Shown here: piece after piece, positions 1 through 8,933 of the stretch
Position numbering within the stretch: position 1 is the first letter of the stretch
Layout of the letters: every line of letters starts with the position of its first letter
Source of the DNA: an uncultured Myxococcales bacterium
GTDB taxonomy: Bacteria > Myxococcota_A > UBA9042 > CAIXZC01
DNA length: 64,000 nt
Assembly: GCA_903895725.1 (NCBI GenBank)
Contig: CAITUV010000013.1
Span: 1-64,000 of the forward strand
Direction of reading: 5' to 3'
Notes under the pieces: generated by a model
The model's database searches: none
Seen by the model: the letters and a program-made list of their open reading frames with translations, nothing else
Told to the model about the DNA's origin: nothing
Program-made: the position numbers and the translations under genes

Positions 1-207
1 GACTGCAAGTGCGGAGCCGGCAAGGGCGAGTGCAAGTGCGGGCCGGACTGCAACTGTGGTCAGGGAAAGGACTGCAAGTGCGGAGCCGGCAAGGGCGAGT
101 GCAAGTGCGGGCCGGACTGCAACTGTGGTCAGGGAAAGGACTGCAAGTGCGGAGCCGGCAAGGGAGAGTGCAAGTGCGGGCCGGACTGCAAGTGCGGTGA
201 AGGCAAG
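1..207 (+). repeat. 69-bp in-frame tandem repeat, three copies
   Basis: Units start at 1, 70 and 139. The first two are identical and the third diverges in its last third. Each encodes 23 residues of the Cys-rich protein. More copies may lie upstream of the window. Confidence 0.9.
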
Positions 208-474
208 GGCGAGTGCAAGTGCGGCAAGGGGGAAGGTGCCTGCGGCTGCGGCGGGCCCGGCGGCTGCGCTCATGGCGACAAGCCGGGACTGTGCTCCCTC
301 CTGTCGGCGGAGGACGTTGCGTTTGCAGTCGAGGAGTTCGAGCTCGGTGTGGTGGTCTCGGTCACCAGTGCCACGCCCGAGAAGGTGGGCGAGATTCAGG
401 GCACGCTGGCCAAGATCGCCGAGTTCATCAACAACTGGAAGCCGGGCGAGGGGTGCGGTTGCCAGGGCAAGTGA
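1..474 (+). CDS. Cys-rich repeat (metallothionein-like) protein, 5'-truncated
   Basis: The frame is open from base 1 to the TGA at 472-474, so the start lies upstream of the window. The visible 157 residues begin with three copies of a 23-residue unit built on DCKCG, ECKCG and DCNCG motifs (the third diverges at its end), followed by further CKCG and CGCG motifs. After about residue 90 comes a non-repetitive segment of about 60 residues with hydrophobic strands and a helix (near FELGVVVSVTS and IQGTLAKIAEF), ending in GCGCQGK. The density of CxC pairs suggests binding of soft metals such as Zn, Cu or Cd, as in metallothioneins, but no metallothionein family is clearly matched. The gene lies 15 bases upstream of an ECF sigma gene and probably shares its transcript, so it may be controlled by or feed back on that sigma factor. 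Function is inferred. Confidence 0.75.
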   Translation, partial: DCKCGAGKGECKCGPDCNCGQGKDCKCGAGKGECKCGPDCNCGQGKDCKCGAGKGECKCGPDCKCGEGKGECKCGKGEGACGCGGPGGCAHGDKPGLCSLLSAEDVAFAVEEFELGVVVSVTSATPEKVGEIQGTLAKIAEFINNWKPGEGCGCQGK

Positions 475-489
475 GAGGTAACCCCCGGA

Positions 490-1071
490 ATGTCTGAATC
501 TCTGCACCAGCCGGCGGTGGCAGCGCCACCCGGGAACCCCTCGGACGATGCCTTGATGGCACTCGTTCGAGAGGGGGACCGGGTGGCGTTTGCGCACCTG
601 GTCGAGCGCCATCGGCACCGTGCCTGGGCGGTTGCCTGGCGCTACACGGGCTCAACCGAGGCAGCCCAGGATCTGGTGCAGGACGCCTTCCTTCGCGTGT
701 GGGAGAATGCGGGGCGCTATCGAGGCGAAGGGCGGTTCGTCGGCTACCTCCTTCGACTCCTGGTCAATCGAGCTCTCAACCTCAAACGAGCTTCGGTGCG
801 GGAGGTGACTGCCGAGGCTCCCGAGCCTTCAGGCGGTGAGAGCCCCGAAGATCGGCTGGAGCGGGCCCGCCATCGACAGGCAGTCGTCGATGCGATGCAG
901 GCGCTTCCGCCGTCGCAGCGGATGGCCCTGGCCCTCCGGTATCAGGATGACATGTCCTACGAGGAGATTGCCGCTGCGATGGAGTGCTCGGTCAAGGCGG
1001 TGGAGCGGCTGATTGCCCGGGGGCGGGACGGACTGAGAGGTCGGTTGGCCTATCTCTCCACGTCGACGTAG
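490..1071 (+). CDS. RNA polymerase sigma factor, ECF (sigma-70) family
   Basis: This 193-residue protein has the two-domain ECF layout. Region 2 spans about residues 22-100, with the core-binding helix around AAQDLVQDAFLRVWE. Region 4 spans about 130-187, with a helix-turn-helix around MSYEEIAAAMECSVKAVE. ECF factors direct polymerase to stress or envelope regulons and are normally held by an anti-sigma factor. None is visible downstream, where the next gene is convergent, so any regulator is upstream or absent. The immediate upstream neighbour is the Cys-rich metal-binding protein, which suggests a metal- or redox-linked regulon (inference). The 3' end overlaps the convergent gene by 22 bases. 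Confidence 0.92.
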   Translation: MSESLHQPAVAAPPGNPSDDALMALVREGDRVAFAHLVERHRHRAWAVAWRYTGSTEAAQDLVQDAFLRVWENAGRYRGEGRFVGYLLRLLVNRALNLKRASVREVTAEAPEPSGGESPEDRLERARHRQAVVDAMQALPPSQRMALALRYQDDMSYEEIAAAMECSVKAVERLIARGRDGLRGRLAYLSTST

Positions 1072-1661
1072 ACGGTCTTGCCGACCTGTACCGGGAGGTA
1101 CCGGGATTCCCGCTTCAGCGTGATCACGATGCGGACCAGATCCTTGACCTGGATCGTCTCGATCTGCATGACCGGGGTATTGAAGTTCCGAGTCACCAGC
1201 GGCCTGCGATCATTGGTCTTGGGGACCGAGGCTTTGGCGATCTCCACAAAGATCTGAGGCGGAATTGCGGGGTCGGACTGAGCCTGCACGAAGTTGTCGT
1301 AGACCCACGGCGACACGGGACGGTCGGCCAGCACGAAGATGCGGGAGAACAGCTCGCGCTGCTCGAAGCCGATGCGATCGATGACGATCTTCCCCTTGGG
1401 CGGGTCGACCGGGGCTCCTTGAGGATTCCCTTCCTCGCGGCCGGGCACGGCCCCCTGGTACGTCCGGACCTTGAACAGCTTGAATTCCTCGTCGATGTAG
1501 ACTTCCTGGAACGCCCCGGTGGAGTAGACGTTGTACGGATCCTCGGACTGACCTGGCTCGACCTGGGGTTTCTCGCCCGTTCCTGTCGGTTTCTCCTGGG
1601 CGAGGAGGCCCGCTGCGGGCAGCAGAGCGAGGAGCGCCAAAGCTGTAATGTGCTTCTTCAT
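1050..1661 (-). CDS. Secreted protein with AMIN-like C-terminus
   Basis: A 203-residue protein. The ATG at 1661 was chosen over longer in-frame extensions because GGAGGTGG lies just upstream and a signal peptide follows (MKK, then a hydrophobic run ending near LLAQEK), so export is expected. The C-terminal strand pattern (VRIVITLKRES, then VGKTVYVDVE) resembles AMIN domains, which bind cell-wall or secretin components in the periplasm. The middle (residues about 60-120) is not recognised. It has its own promoter (1683-1711) and is convergent with the sigma gene. AMIN assignment is tentative. Confidence 0.7.
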   Translation of the reverse strand: MKKHITALALLALLPAAGLLAQEKPTGTGEKPQVEPGQSEDPYNVYSTGAFQEVYIDEEFKLFKVRTYQGAVPGREEGNPQGAPVDPPKGKIVIDRIGFEQRELFSRIFVLADRPVSPWVYDNFVQAQSDPAIPPQIFVEIAKASVPKTNDRRPLVTRNFNTPVMQIETIQVKDLVRIVITLKRESRYLPVQVGKTVYVDVER

Positions 1662-1682
1662 GACCACACCACCTCCACGGCC

Positions 1683-1711
1683 AGGGTACCACGTTGGTCG
1701 AGCGCATGCAA
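1683..1711 (-). promoter_or_regulatory. Sigma-70-like promoter for the AMIN-like gene
   Basis: On the minus strand, TTGCAT (1711-1706), a 17-base spacer, then TACCCT (1688-1683). It lies about 22 bases upstream of the ATG at 1661. Confidence 0.5.
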
Positions 1712-1739
1712 AAAACAGAGGTGATGCCATGACGCGGCG

Positions 1740-1768
1740 TTGACAGAGCCCGGGGGGAGACCTACTCT
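1740..1768 (+). promoter_or_regulatory. Sigma-70-like promoter, predicted leaderless start
   Basis: TTGACA (1740-1745), a 17-base spacer, then TACTCT (1763-1768). The expected transcription start, about 7 bases after the -10 box, coincides with the A of the ATG at 1775. There is no Shine-Dalgarno sequence before that ATG, so the mRNA is probably leaderless. Confidence 0.6.
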
Positions 1769-1774
1769 TCCGGC

Positions 1775-2488
1775 ATGGCACTGTGGAAGATAGGGCTCCT
1801 CGTCGCTGTGCTGACTGCCGGATGGTTCCTGCTGCCGCGTCACTTCGACATGGTCGTGCTGGTCTGCGCACTGGTGTGGGGAGTGGATTACCTGCGTGGG
1901 CGGTCTAGCCTGCTGGAAACGAGGCGGAGGGGGTCGGTCACCCGCCTGGGGGAGCTGCTCGGCGTCGAGACCCGACGCGGCCAGGCCAGCTTCCGCTTTC
2001 CGAGGGCCGGGGCAATCGGGGAGTTCTCGTCCCACACCGTCGAGTCCGGGGGGCGCCTGGTCGACCTGGTGGAGCTCTCGCTTCCCACCTTCCGAAAGGT
2101 CCCCTTCTGCTTCGTGGTGCGCTTCAAGGACGCACAGATCCGCGAGTCGGAGCTGGTCGAGAACAGCATGATTCCGGGGATACGGTTCGAGTACATCCTG
2201 CGCCGAGTCGAGCTCGGCGAGCCCCTGGAAGCCGCGGCCAACCTGCCCGATCTCATGGTCGACGTCGTTCGCGAGCTCGGGGGGGAGGGGCAGCTTCGAC
2301 GCCTTTCGGGCCGGCAGATCCGGGTGCAGAAGGTGTACTACAACGGCCGTTCGCTGCATTTCCAGACCCTGATGCCCCAGGAGGGGCCTGGTCCGGGCGA
2401 GCTGGAGACGTTCCTGGAGGATGCCTTCGGGATGCATGCCCGGCTGGTGGAGCTGGTGGATGGCGTGGAGTTTCGTGTGCCCATGTGA
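1775..2488 (+). CDS. Membrane-anchored protein of unknown function
   Basis: 237 residues, family not recognised. Two hydrophobic segments at about residues 4-20 and 25-37 form an N-terminal hairpin. The remaining 200 residues are soluble, probably cytoplasmic, with Arg-rich stretches after the membrane part. Translation probably begins directly at the 5' end of the mRNA because the -10 box ends 6 bases before the ATG and no ribosome-binding site is present. The SDR gene follows after 12 bases, so the two are likely co-transcribed. Confidence 0.8.
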   Translation: MALWKIGLLVAVLTAGWFLLPRHFDMVVLVCALVWGVDYLRGRSSLLETRRRGSVTRLGELLGVETRRGQASFRFPRAGAIGEFSSHTVESGGRLVDLVELSLPTFRKVPFCFVVRFKDAQIRESELVENSMIPGIRFEYILRRVELGEPLEAAANLPDLMVDVVRELGGEGQLRRLSGRQIRVQKVYYNGRSLHFQTLMPQEGPGPGELETFLEDAFGMHARLVELVDGVEFRVPM

Positions 2489-2500
2489 CAGGAGCGGCGG

Positions 2501-3292
2501 ATGGACACTGGACTCAGGGACAAAGTGGCAGTGGTCGCTGCGAGCAGCCGGGGGATCGGCTTTGCAGCGGCTCGGGGCCTGGCAAGCGAGGGGGCGCGGG
2601 TGGTGATGTGCGCCCGCGATGCGGAGCGGCTGGAATCGGCAGCGACGGAGCTTAGGTCCTCGACCGGTGCGGAGGTTCTGGCCGTGGTGGCGGACCTGAC
2701 CGACCCGACGGGCCCCGGCCGCGTGGTCGACGCCGCCCGAGAGCGATTCGGGCGCATCGACGTGCTGGTGACGAACACGGGAGGGCCGCCGCCCATGCCG
2801 TTTTCCCAGGTCCGGGAGGAGGATTGGACCCGGACGTTCGGGTCGCTCTTTCTCAGTGCCGAGAAGTTGATCCGGCTGGCGCTGCCGGGCATGACCAAGG
2901 CCCGATGGGGACGGGTCGTGGCGCTGACCTCGTGTGCCTGCCGTGAGCCTGTCCCGGGGATCGTGCTGTCCAACTCCATCCGGATTTCCCTGCACGGGCT
3001 GCTCAAGTCGCTGGTGCTGGAGTATGGGGAGAGCGGAGTCACGTTCAACGCCGTGCTTCCCGGCTTCACCCTCACGGACCGGATGAAGGAGCTCCTCGCT
3101 TCCCGGTCGAAGTCGAGCGGGCGCAACCCTCAGGAGCTGGCGGTGGAGGCCACCCAGGCAATTCCCATGAGGCGAGCAGCAACACCCGACGAGGTGGCCG
3201 CTGCCGTGGTGTTCTTGTGCTCGCAGGCCGCATCCTATATAACGGGGGTCAGCCTGCCGGTCGATGGAGGCCGAGGGGGGTTCGTTCTCTGA
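2501..3292 (+). CDS. Atypical short-chain dehydrogenase/reductase-like protein
   Basis: 263 residues with the SDR Rossmann fold: N-terminal VAASSRGIGFAAARGLA, the NTGG strand motif near residue 96 and the C-terminal ITGVSLPVDGG. It is often annotated as 3-oxoacyl-ACP reductase. The active site is unusual. Where YxxxK is expected the sequence reads SNSIR, so Tyr becomes Ser and Lys becomes Arg, and the glycine-rich loop has Ala in place of the usual Thr-Gly. This matches the divergent SDR subgroup described in domain databases as BKR-like with imperfect motifs. It may bind a dinucleotide without classical reductase activity. It lies in an operon with the preceding membrane protein. Confidence 0.85.
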   Translation: MDTGLRDKVAVVAASSRGIGFAAARGLASEGARVVMCARDAERLESAATELRSSTGAEVLAVVADLTDPTGPGRVVDAARERFGRIDVLVTNTGGPPPMPFSQVREEDWTRTFGSLFLSAEKLIRLALPGMTKARWGRVVALTSCACREPVPGIVLSNSIRISLHGLLKSLVLEYGESGVTFNAVLPGFTLTDRMKELLASRSKSSGRNPQELAVEATQAIPMRRAATPDEVAAAVVFLCSQAASYITGVSLPVDGGRGGFVL

Positions 3293-3351
3293 GGCCCGGG
3301 GCCAGAAGGCCCCGACTCCGCTGACGACGGGCTTTCGCAAGGGAGGGGGCC

Positions 3352-4548
3352 ATGCCTGAGATCTCGCACGTCACGTCTGAGCAGCTGCTGCTGGATTCGC
3401 TGCGTCTCGGGCGCAAGCTATACCAGACGGGATTCCGCCCCAAGCACGCCATCTCGATCTGGCGCGGCGGGACCGTGGTCGGCCTGGGGGTCGATGCCTT
3501 CTTCCGAAACCAGGGGGTGTTCGTCAACCACACCACCATCGCAACCGAGAGCTACACCGGCATCGAGCGGCAGGAGCAGGTCCGGGTCAAGGGATTCGAG
3601 CACGTCATCCAGTCCATTTGTCGGGAGGACGGGCTCCTCATCATCGACGACGTCTACGAGACCGGCAACACCATCAAGGCCATCATCGAGACCCTGAAGG
3701 AGAAGGCCAGGGCCAATACGCCTTCCCGGATCATGGTGGGTACCATCCACCGCAAGCCCGAGAAGGTCCAGTACGACGGCGTCGAGGTCCAGTGCCTCTA
3801 CGACGTGGATGGCAAGACCTGGATCGATTACCCCCACGAGCTGGTGGACCTGATCACCGAAGATCCCGACGATCCTCTCATCCGGCGGAAGTGCCCCGCC
3901 ATATGGGAAGCCCTCCGCAGGGAGGATCAGGTGCCGGAGATCGAGCGGATTCCGGAGCCCTATCGTTACCTGCGCCCCGAGGAAGTGACTCGGGATGCAG
4001 TCCGGCTCGGGGTCAAGATCTTCAAAGATACGGCGTTCCAGCCCGACTACATCGTCGCCCTCTGGCCCGGCGGTGTGCAGGCCGGCCTTCCGCTCCACGA
4101 AGCCTACAAGTACATGATGAAGAAGAGCGGCCAGCCCCGGCGAAAGCCCGATCACATCAGCATCAATACAGCCAGCACGCACCTGACGTATCGGACGCAC
4201 ATCCTCGGGCTCGACTACCTTGCCGAGCGGATCAACCGGGACGACAACGTGCTGCTCGTCGATTCCACCTTCAAGAGCGGTCGCTTCGTCAACGACGCGA
4301 TGGCCCGGCTCAAGGAGCTGTTGCGAAGGAACATCAATGACGAGCGGGTCCGGGTGGCCTCGCTCTACTGGAACCCGGAGGACCAGTCCACCTGGACCAC
4401 CCGGCCGTTCGTCCGCAAGCCGCACTACTACGTCCGGGAAACCCGGGGCACGCTCATTTACCCGCATGCCTTCCACCGCTTCCGGGACCCTCGCCGGGAG
4501 CTTCGCGAAGTCTGGCCCGAGATGGCCGACATCCTCTTCGTTCCGTAG
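3352..4548 (+). CDS. Tandem phosphoribosyltransferase-domain protein
   Basis: 398 residues consisting of two similar halves, each like a hypoxanthine/xanthine-type phosphoribosyltransferase of about 190 residues. Half 1 has the PRPP-binding loop [13 protein letters not shown] at about residues 95-107, a WRGG strand near 37 and WIDYPHE near 157. Half 2 has WPGG near 238 and a degenerate PRPP loop, [11 protein letters not shown], at about 301-311, where the second acid and the TG are lost. Half 1 could therefore be catalytic and half 2 regulatory or dimer-completing (inference). The substrate is unknown; purine salvage is the default guess. The start has GGGAGGGGG upstream. Confidence 0.85.
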   Translation: MPEISHVTSEQLLLDSLRLGRKLYQTGFRPKHAISIWRGGTVVGLGVDAFFRNQGVFVNHTTIATESYTGIERQEQVRVKGFEHVIQSICREDGLLIIDDVYETGNTIKAIIETLKEKARANTPSRIMVGTIHRKPEKVQYDGVEVQCLYDVDGKTWIDYPHELVDLITEDPDDPLIRRKCPAIWEALRREDQVPEIERIPEPYRYLRPEEVTRDAVRLGVKIFKDTAFQPDYIVALWPGGVQAGLPLHEAYKYMMKKSGQPRRKPDHISINTASTHLTYRTHILGLDYLAERINRDDNVLLVDSTFKSGRFVNDAMARLKELLRRNINDERVRVASLYWNPEDQSTWTTRPFVRKPHYYVRETRGTLIYPHAFHRFRDPRRELREVWPEMADILFVP

Positions 4549-4565
4549 CCCACCAAAAAAAAGGG

Positions 4566-4593
4566 TTGCAAAGCGCAAACCCCCCATTATTTT
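4566..4593 (+). promoter_or_regulatory. Candidate groESL promoter (sigma-70/sigma-32-like)
   Basis: TTGCAA (4566-4571), 16 bases, TATTTT (4588-4593). The overlapping CCCCATTAT (4582-4590) resembles the heat-shock sigma-32 -10 element, although its distance from the TTGCAAA box is short for that factor. No CIRCE inverted repeat is seen, so HrcA control is not supported here. Confidence 0.4.
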
Positions 4594-4673
4594 GTCTCTG
4601 CTTTCCGGCGCCGAGGGCGCGGGAGCAACATGGAAACCAACGGGCTTTGAAGCCTTGGAAAGGAGGTCGAGTC

Positions 4674-6642
<1,969 letters not shown>

Positions 6643-6666
6643 TCTCGCACGGCTCGTTGAAGTAGC

Positions 6667-6700
6667 GACAGGGGGGGCGTTACCGCCCCCTTTGTCGTTT
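6667..6700 (+). terminator. Rho-independent terminator of groESL
   Basis: A 13-bp stem (6667-6679 with 6684-6696, two G-U pairs, a run of G/C pairs at the loop end) closes a TTAC loop and is followed by a short T-rich stretch. It starts 24 bases after the groEL stop. Confidence 0.85.
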
Positions 6701-6776
6701 AAGGACCGGCCAAGAATCCCTGTGGACGAGGACCGGCACTACGGGCTATCGTAGGCCCCTGGAAACGGAGGTGGAC

Positions 6777-7181
6777 ATGGCTACCCGCATCGATCACATT
6801 GGCATCGCAGTGCAGAAGCTGGACCCCGCGGTGGAGTTTTTCAGGGATCGCCTGGGGCTTCCGCTCAAGGAGATCAAGGAGCTCCCGGAGCGGGGGCTGC
6901 GGATCGCCTTCTTTCAGGTCGGGGATACCCTTGTCGAGCTGCTGGAGCCTCTGACCGAAGACAGCCAGATCAGCAAGTTCCTCGCCACCCGGGGTGAAGG
7001 GATTCACCACATGGCCCTGAGCACCCAGGACATCAACGGCAAGATGACCGAGCTCACCACGGCCGGCATCCGCATGGCGACGCCAACCACCTCGATCGGG
7101 GCCGAAGGCTGCCCCATCGCGTTCCTCCATCCCAAGGCCACGTTCGGAGTTCTTCTGGAACTGATCGAAAAGAAGATCTGA
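6777..7181 (+). CDS. mce: Methylmalonyl-CoA epimerase
   Basis: 134 residues of the vicinal-oxygen-chelate fold, matching the usual epimerase length. It contains the N-terminal RIDHIGIAV strand with a metal-binding His, the central GIHHMAL with a second His, and the C-terminal Glu in GVLLELIE. The enzyme interconverts (2R)- and (2S)-methylmalonyl-CoA in propionate and odd-chain or branched-chain catabolism. The ATG at 6777 is preferred to the in-frame GTG at 6771 because GGAGG occupies 6767-6771. No mutase or carboxylase genes are adjacent. Confidence 0.92.
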   Translation: MATRIDHIGIAVQKLDPAVEFFRDRLGLPLKEIKELPERGLRIAFFQVGDTLVELLEPLTEDSQISKFLATRGEGIHHMALSTQDINGKMTELTTAGIRMATPTTSIGAEGCPIAFLHPKATFGVLLELIEKKI

Positions 7182-7183
7182 CC

Positions 7184-7274
7184 ATCCCAGCCCCGACCAC
7201 GCGGGAGGGGCCCTGCAGATGCGCCGTTGCCAGTGGTCAGCAATCCCAGCCCCGACCACGCGGGAGGGGCCCTG
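7184..7274. repeat. Two copies of a 32-bp repeat (REP-like)
   Basis: Identical 32-bp copies lie at 7184-7215 and 7243-7274. A 24-bp core recurs at 39122-39145. The core can pair GCCCC with GGGGC as a hairpin. Each copy lies just downstream of the stop codon of a minus-strand Cys-rich lipoprotein gene, where it may act as a transcript end or stabiliser. Confidence 0.75.
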
Positions 7275-7286
7275 TGGATGTGCCCT

Positions 7287-8633
7287 CTACTTCGTGCAGT
7301 AGCCTGCCGCCTGCTTGCTGTAGTAGTTGGTGCACTTGGGGAACGGGCCTTCCGCATCGCACAGCGGCTCCTTCCCCTTGGACGTGTTGCAGAACTTCCG
7401 ACAGGTCCAGGCCGCACCGCCTGCGGAGAGGCACTGGAGCCCTTCGGCGCACTCATTGGGCTGGCCCGAGCACCCGTCTCCCTCCAGTTTGGTGCCTGCG
7501 GTCAGGCAGATCGGTGCGTTGGCCCCGCCGTCGAAGTAGCAGCCGTCCCCCTCCAGCTCGCAGTCCTGGAGCAGGAGGTTGCACTTCTTGTCCGGTTCCG
7601 CTCCGACGGAGCAAACCTTGTACACCGAGCCCTGGAGATCCATGCACTGCATCCCTTCGCCGCAATCGGAGTGGGTCGCACAGATCGGGTAGCAGATTGC
7701 TCCGGTCTCGGTCCCGGAAAGCTCGATGCAGATTCCTTCGGCGCAGGAATCCGTGCCACCGCATGGCTCACCGTACTTCTGGGTGCCAGCGACCTCGCAG
7801 AGCGGCCCGGTGTTGTCCTGCCCGTAGGTGCAGTAGCTTCCTTCCGGGCAGTAGAGGTTCTTGATGGGGTCGCAGGGGGCGCATTTGCCGTCCGTGTTGC
7901 AGAACAGGTTGTCGCCTGCGCAGCCGCCGCAGGAGCCGCCACAGCCGTCGTCGCCGCATTCCCGATTGGTACAATCGGGCATGCACGGGCCTTCGCAGGC
8001 CTGGCTCACAGGCATGCAGAACGTGCCGTCCGCACACAAGCCGCAGGAGCCGCCGCAGCCGTTGGGCCCGCAGGCCTTGTTCAAGCAGTTGGGGACGCAG
8101 TCGGACGGCTTTGCGATACAGGTGTAAGTGGTCTGGTCGCAGATGAGCCCGCCGGTGCAGGTCCCGCACTCGCCGCCACAGCCGTCGGGGCCGCATTCGA
8201 CGCCGTCACAGGTCGGCTCGCAGACGTACTCCTTGCACACGCCGCCCACGCAGTTCTCGCCGACCGGACAGCCGCCGCAGGAGCCGCCGCAGCCATCGTC
8301 TCCGCACTCCTTGCCGTCGCACACGAACGGGGAGTCGCAGTTGATCTTGCACGTGGCGGAATCGACCTCGCAGACCTCGGCCTTGGCGCAGACCTCCTGC
8401 TCGGTCCACTTGAGGCTCCCCTTGTCGTCGGCGGGCACGCACATCAGCACGGCATTGGTGCCTTCGAGCGACTTGCCACACTCCGACTCGCTCTCCACGA
8501 GGCAGGCCTCCCCGCTCTTGGGGGCCTTGGGGTCCTCGGTCCCATCGTCTCCGCCGCCGCATGCAAGGCCGTAGAGCGCTGCCGCCGAGGCCGCCAGACC
8601 AACCGCCAGTATCCAGGCATAACGCTTGCGCAT
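7287..8633 (-). CDS. Cys-rich lipoprotein with CGxDGCGG repeats
   Basis: 448 residues. The ATG at 8633 follows GGAGGA and a promoter at 8674-8702. The signal peptide ends in LYGLAC, giving a probable lipidated Cys25 followed by a Gly/Asp-rich tether, so an outer-membrane or surface lipoprotein is likely. Four copies of a CGxDGCGGxCGxC-type unit occupy roughly residues 105-240, and the second half carries further spaced disulfide-type Cys motifs (DCGEGMQC, NECAEGLQC). Such proteins are frequent in myxobacteria; their functions are unknown and probably structural, adhesive or metal-binding. It is divergent from the AgmX/PglI-tail gene. Confidence 0.85.
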   Translation of the reverse strand: MRKRYAWILAVGLAASAAALYGLACGGGDDGTEDPKAPKSGEACLVESESECGKSLEGTNAVLMCVPADDKGSLKWTEQEVCAKAEVCEVDSATCKINCDSPFVCDGKECGDDGCGGSCGGCPVGENCVGGVCKEYVCEPTCDGVECGPDGCGGECGTCTGGLICDQTTYTCIAKPSDCVPNCLNKACGPNGCGGSCGLCADGTFCMPVSQACEGPCMPDCTNRECGDDGCGGSCGGCAGDNLFCNTDGKCAPCDPIKNLYCPEGSYCTYGQDNTGPLCEVAGTQKYGEPCGGTDSCAEGICIELSGTETGAICYPICATHSDCGEGMQCMDLQGSVYKVCSVGAEPDKKCNLLLQDCELEGDGCYFDGGANAPICLTAGTKLEGDGCSGQPNECAEGLQCLSAGGAAWTCRKFCNTSKGKEPLCDAEGPFPKCTNYYSKQAAGYCTK

Positions 8634-8673
8634 CGTTTCGTCCTCCGTGGGCAAGACCGTCAAAGCGCCCCTG

Positions 8674-8702
8674 ATGTTACCTCGTTTTCGTGCGCGTGCC
8701 AA
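8674..8702 (-). promoter_or_regulatory. Sigma-70-like promoter for the Cys-rich lipoprotein
   Basis: On the minus strand, TTGGCA (8702-8697), 17 bases, TAACAT (8679-8674). The start site would be about 34 bases before the ATG at 8633. The 300-bp interval between the divergent genes at 8633 and 8934 holds only promoters. Confidence 0.6.
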
Positions 8703-8786
8703 TTCCCACGGCGACGGGCCTCCAGTCGAATGCGGGGCAAAGCAGATTGCCGGGCCGAGGTTGCACGGCGAGCACAACTCGAGGAC

Positions 8787-8815
8787 TTGACCGGCCCAAG
8801 CGCCCAGCCCATAGT
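8787..8815 (+). promoter_or_regulatory. Possible promoter for the AgmX/PglI-tail gene
   Basis: TTGACC (8787-8792), 17 bases, CATAGT (8810-8815). Read instead as TAGTAG at 8812-8817, the spacer is 19. The -10 box is weak. Confidence 0.35.
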
Positions 8816-8933
8816 AGAGGACGGACGCATCATGTGCCAGGCCGGGAGCTTGCGACTCGGTCCGGTTTCCCGCGGGGGGAATCGCCATGGCCGGGAGCTC
8901 TGCGTCGAGCCGTCAGGTGTCAGGGGGGGAACC

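Noticed and set aside
4549..4673. CIRCE/HrcA operator upstream of groES
   Set aside because: No TTAGCACTC-N9-GAGTGCTAA-type inverted repeat is present.
7227..8933. N-terminal extension of the AgmX/PglI-tail gene to 7227
   Set aside because: The extension is antisense to the Cys-rich lipoprotein gene, which has a clear signal peptide, ribosome-binding site and promoter. The ATG at 8934 is better supported.
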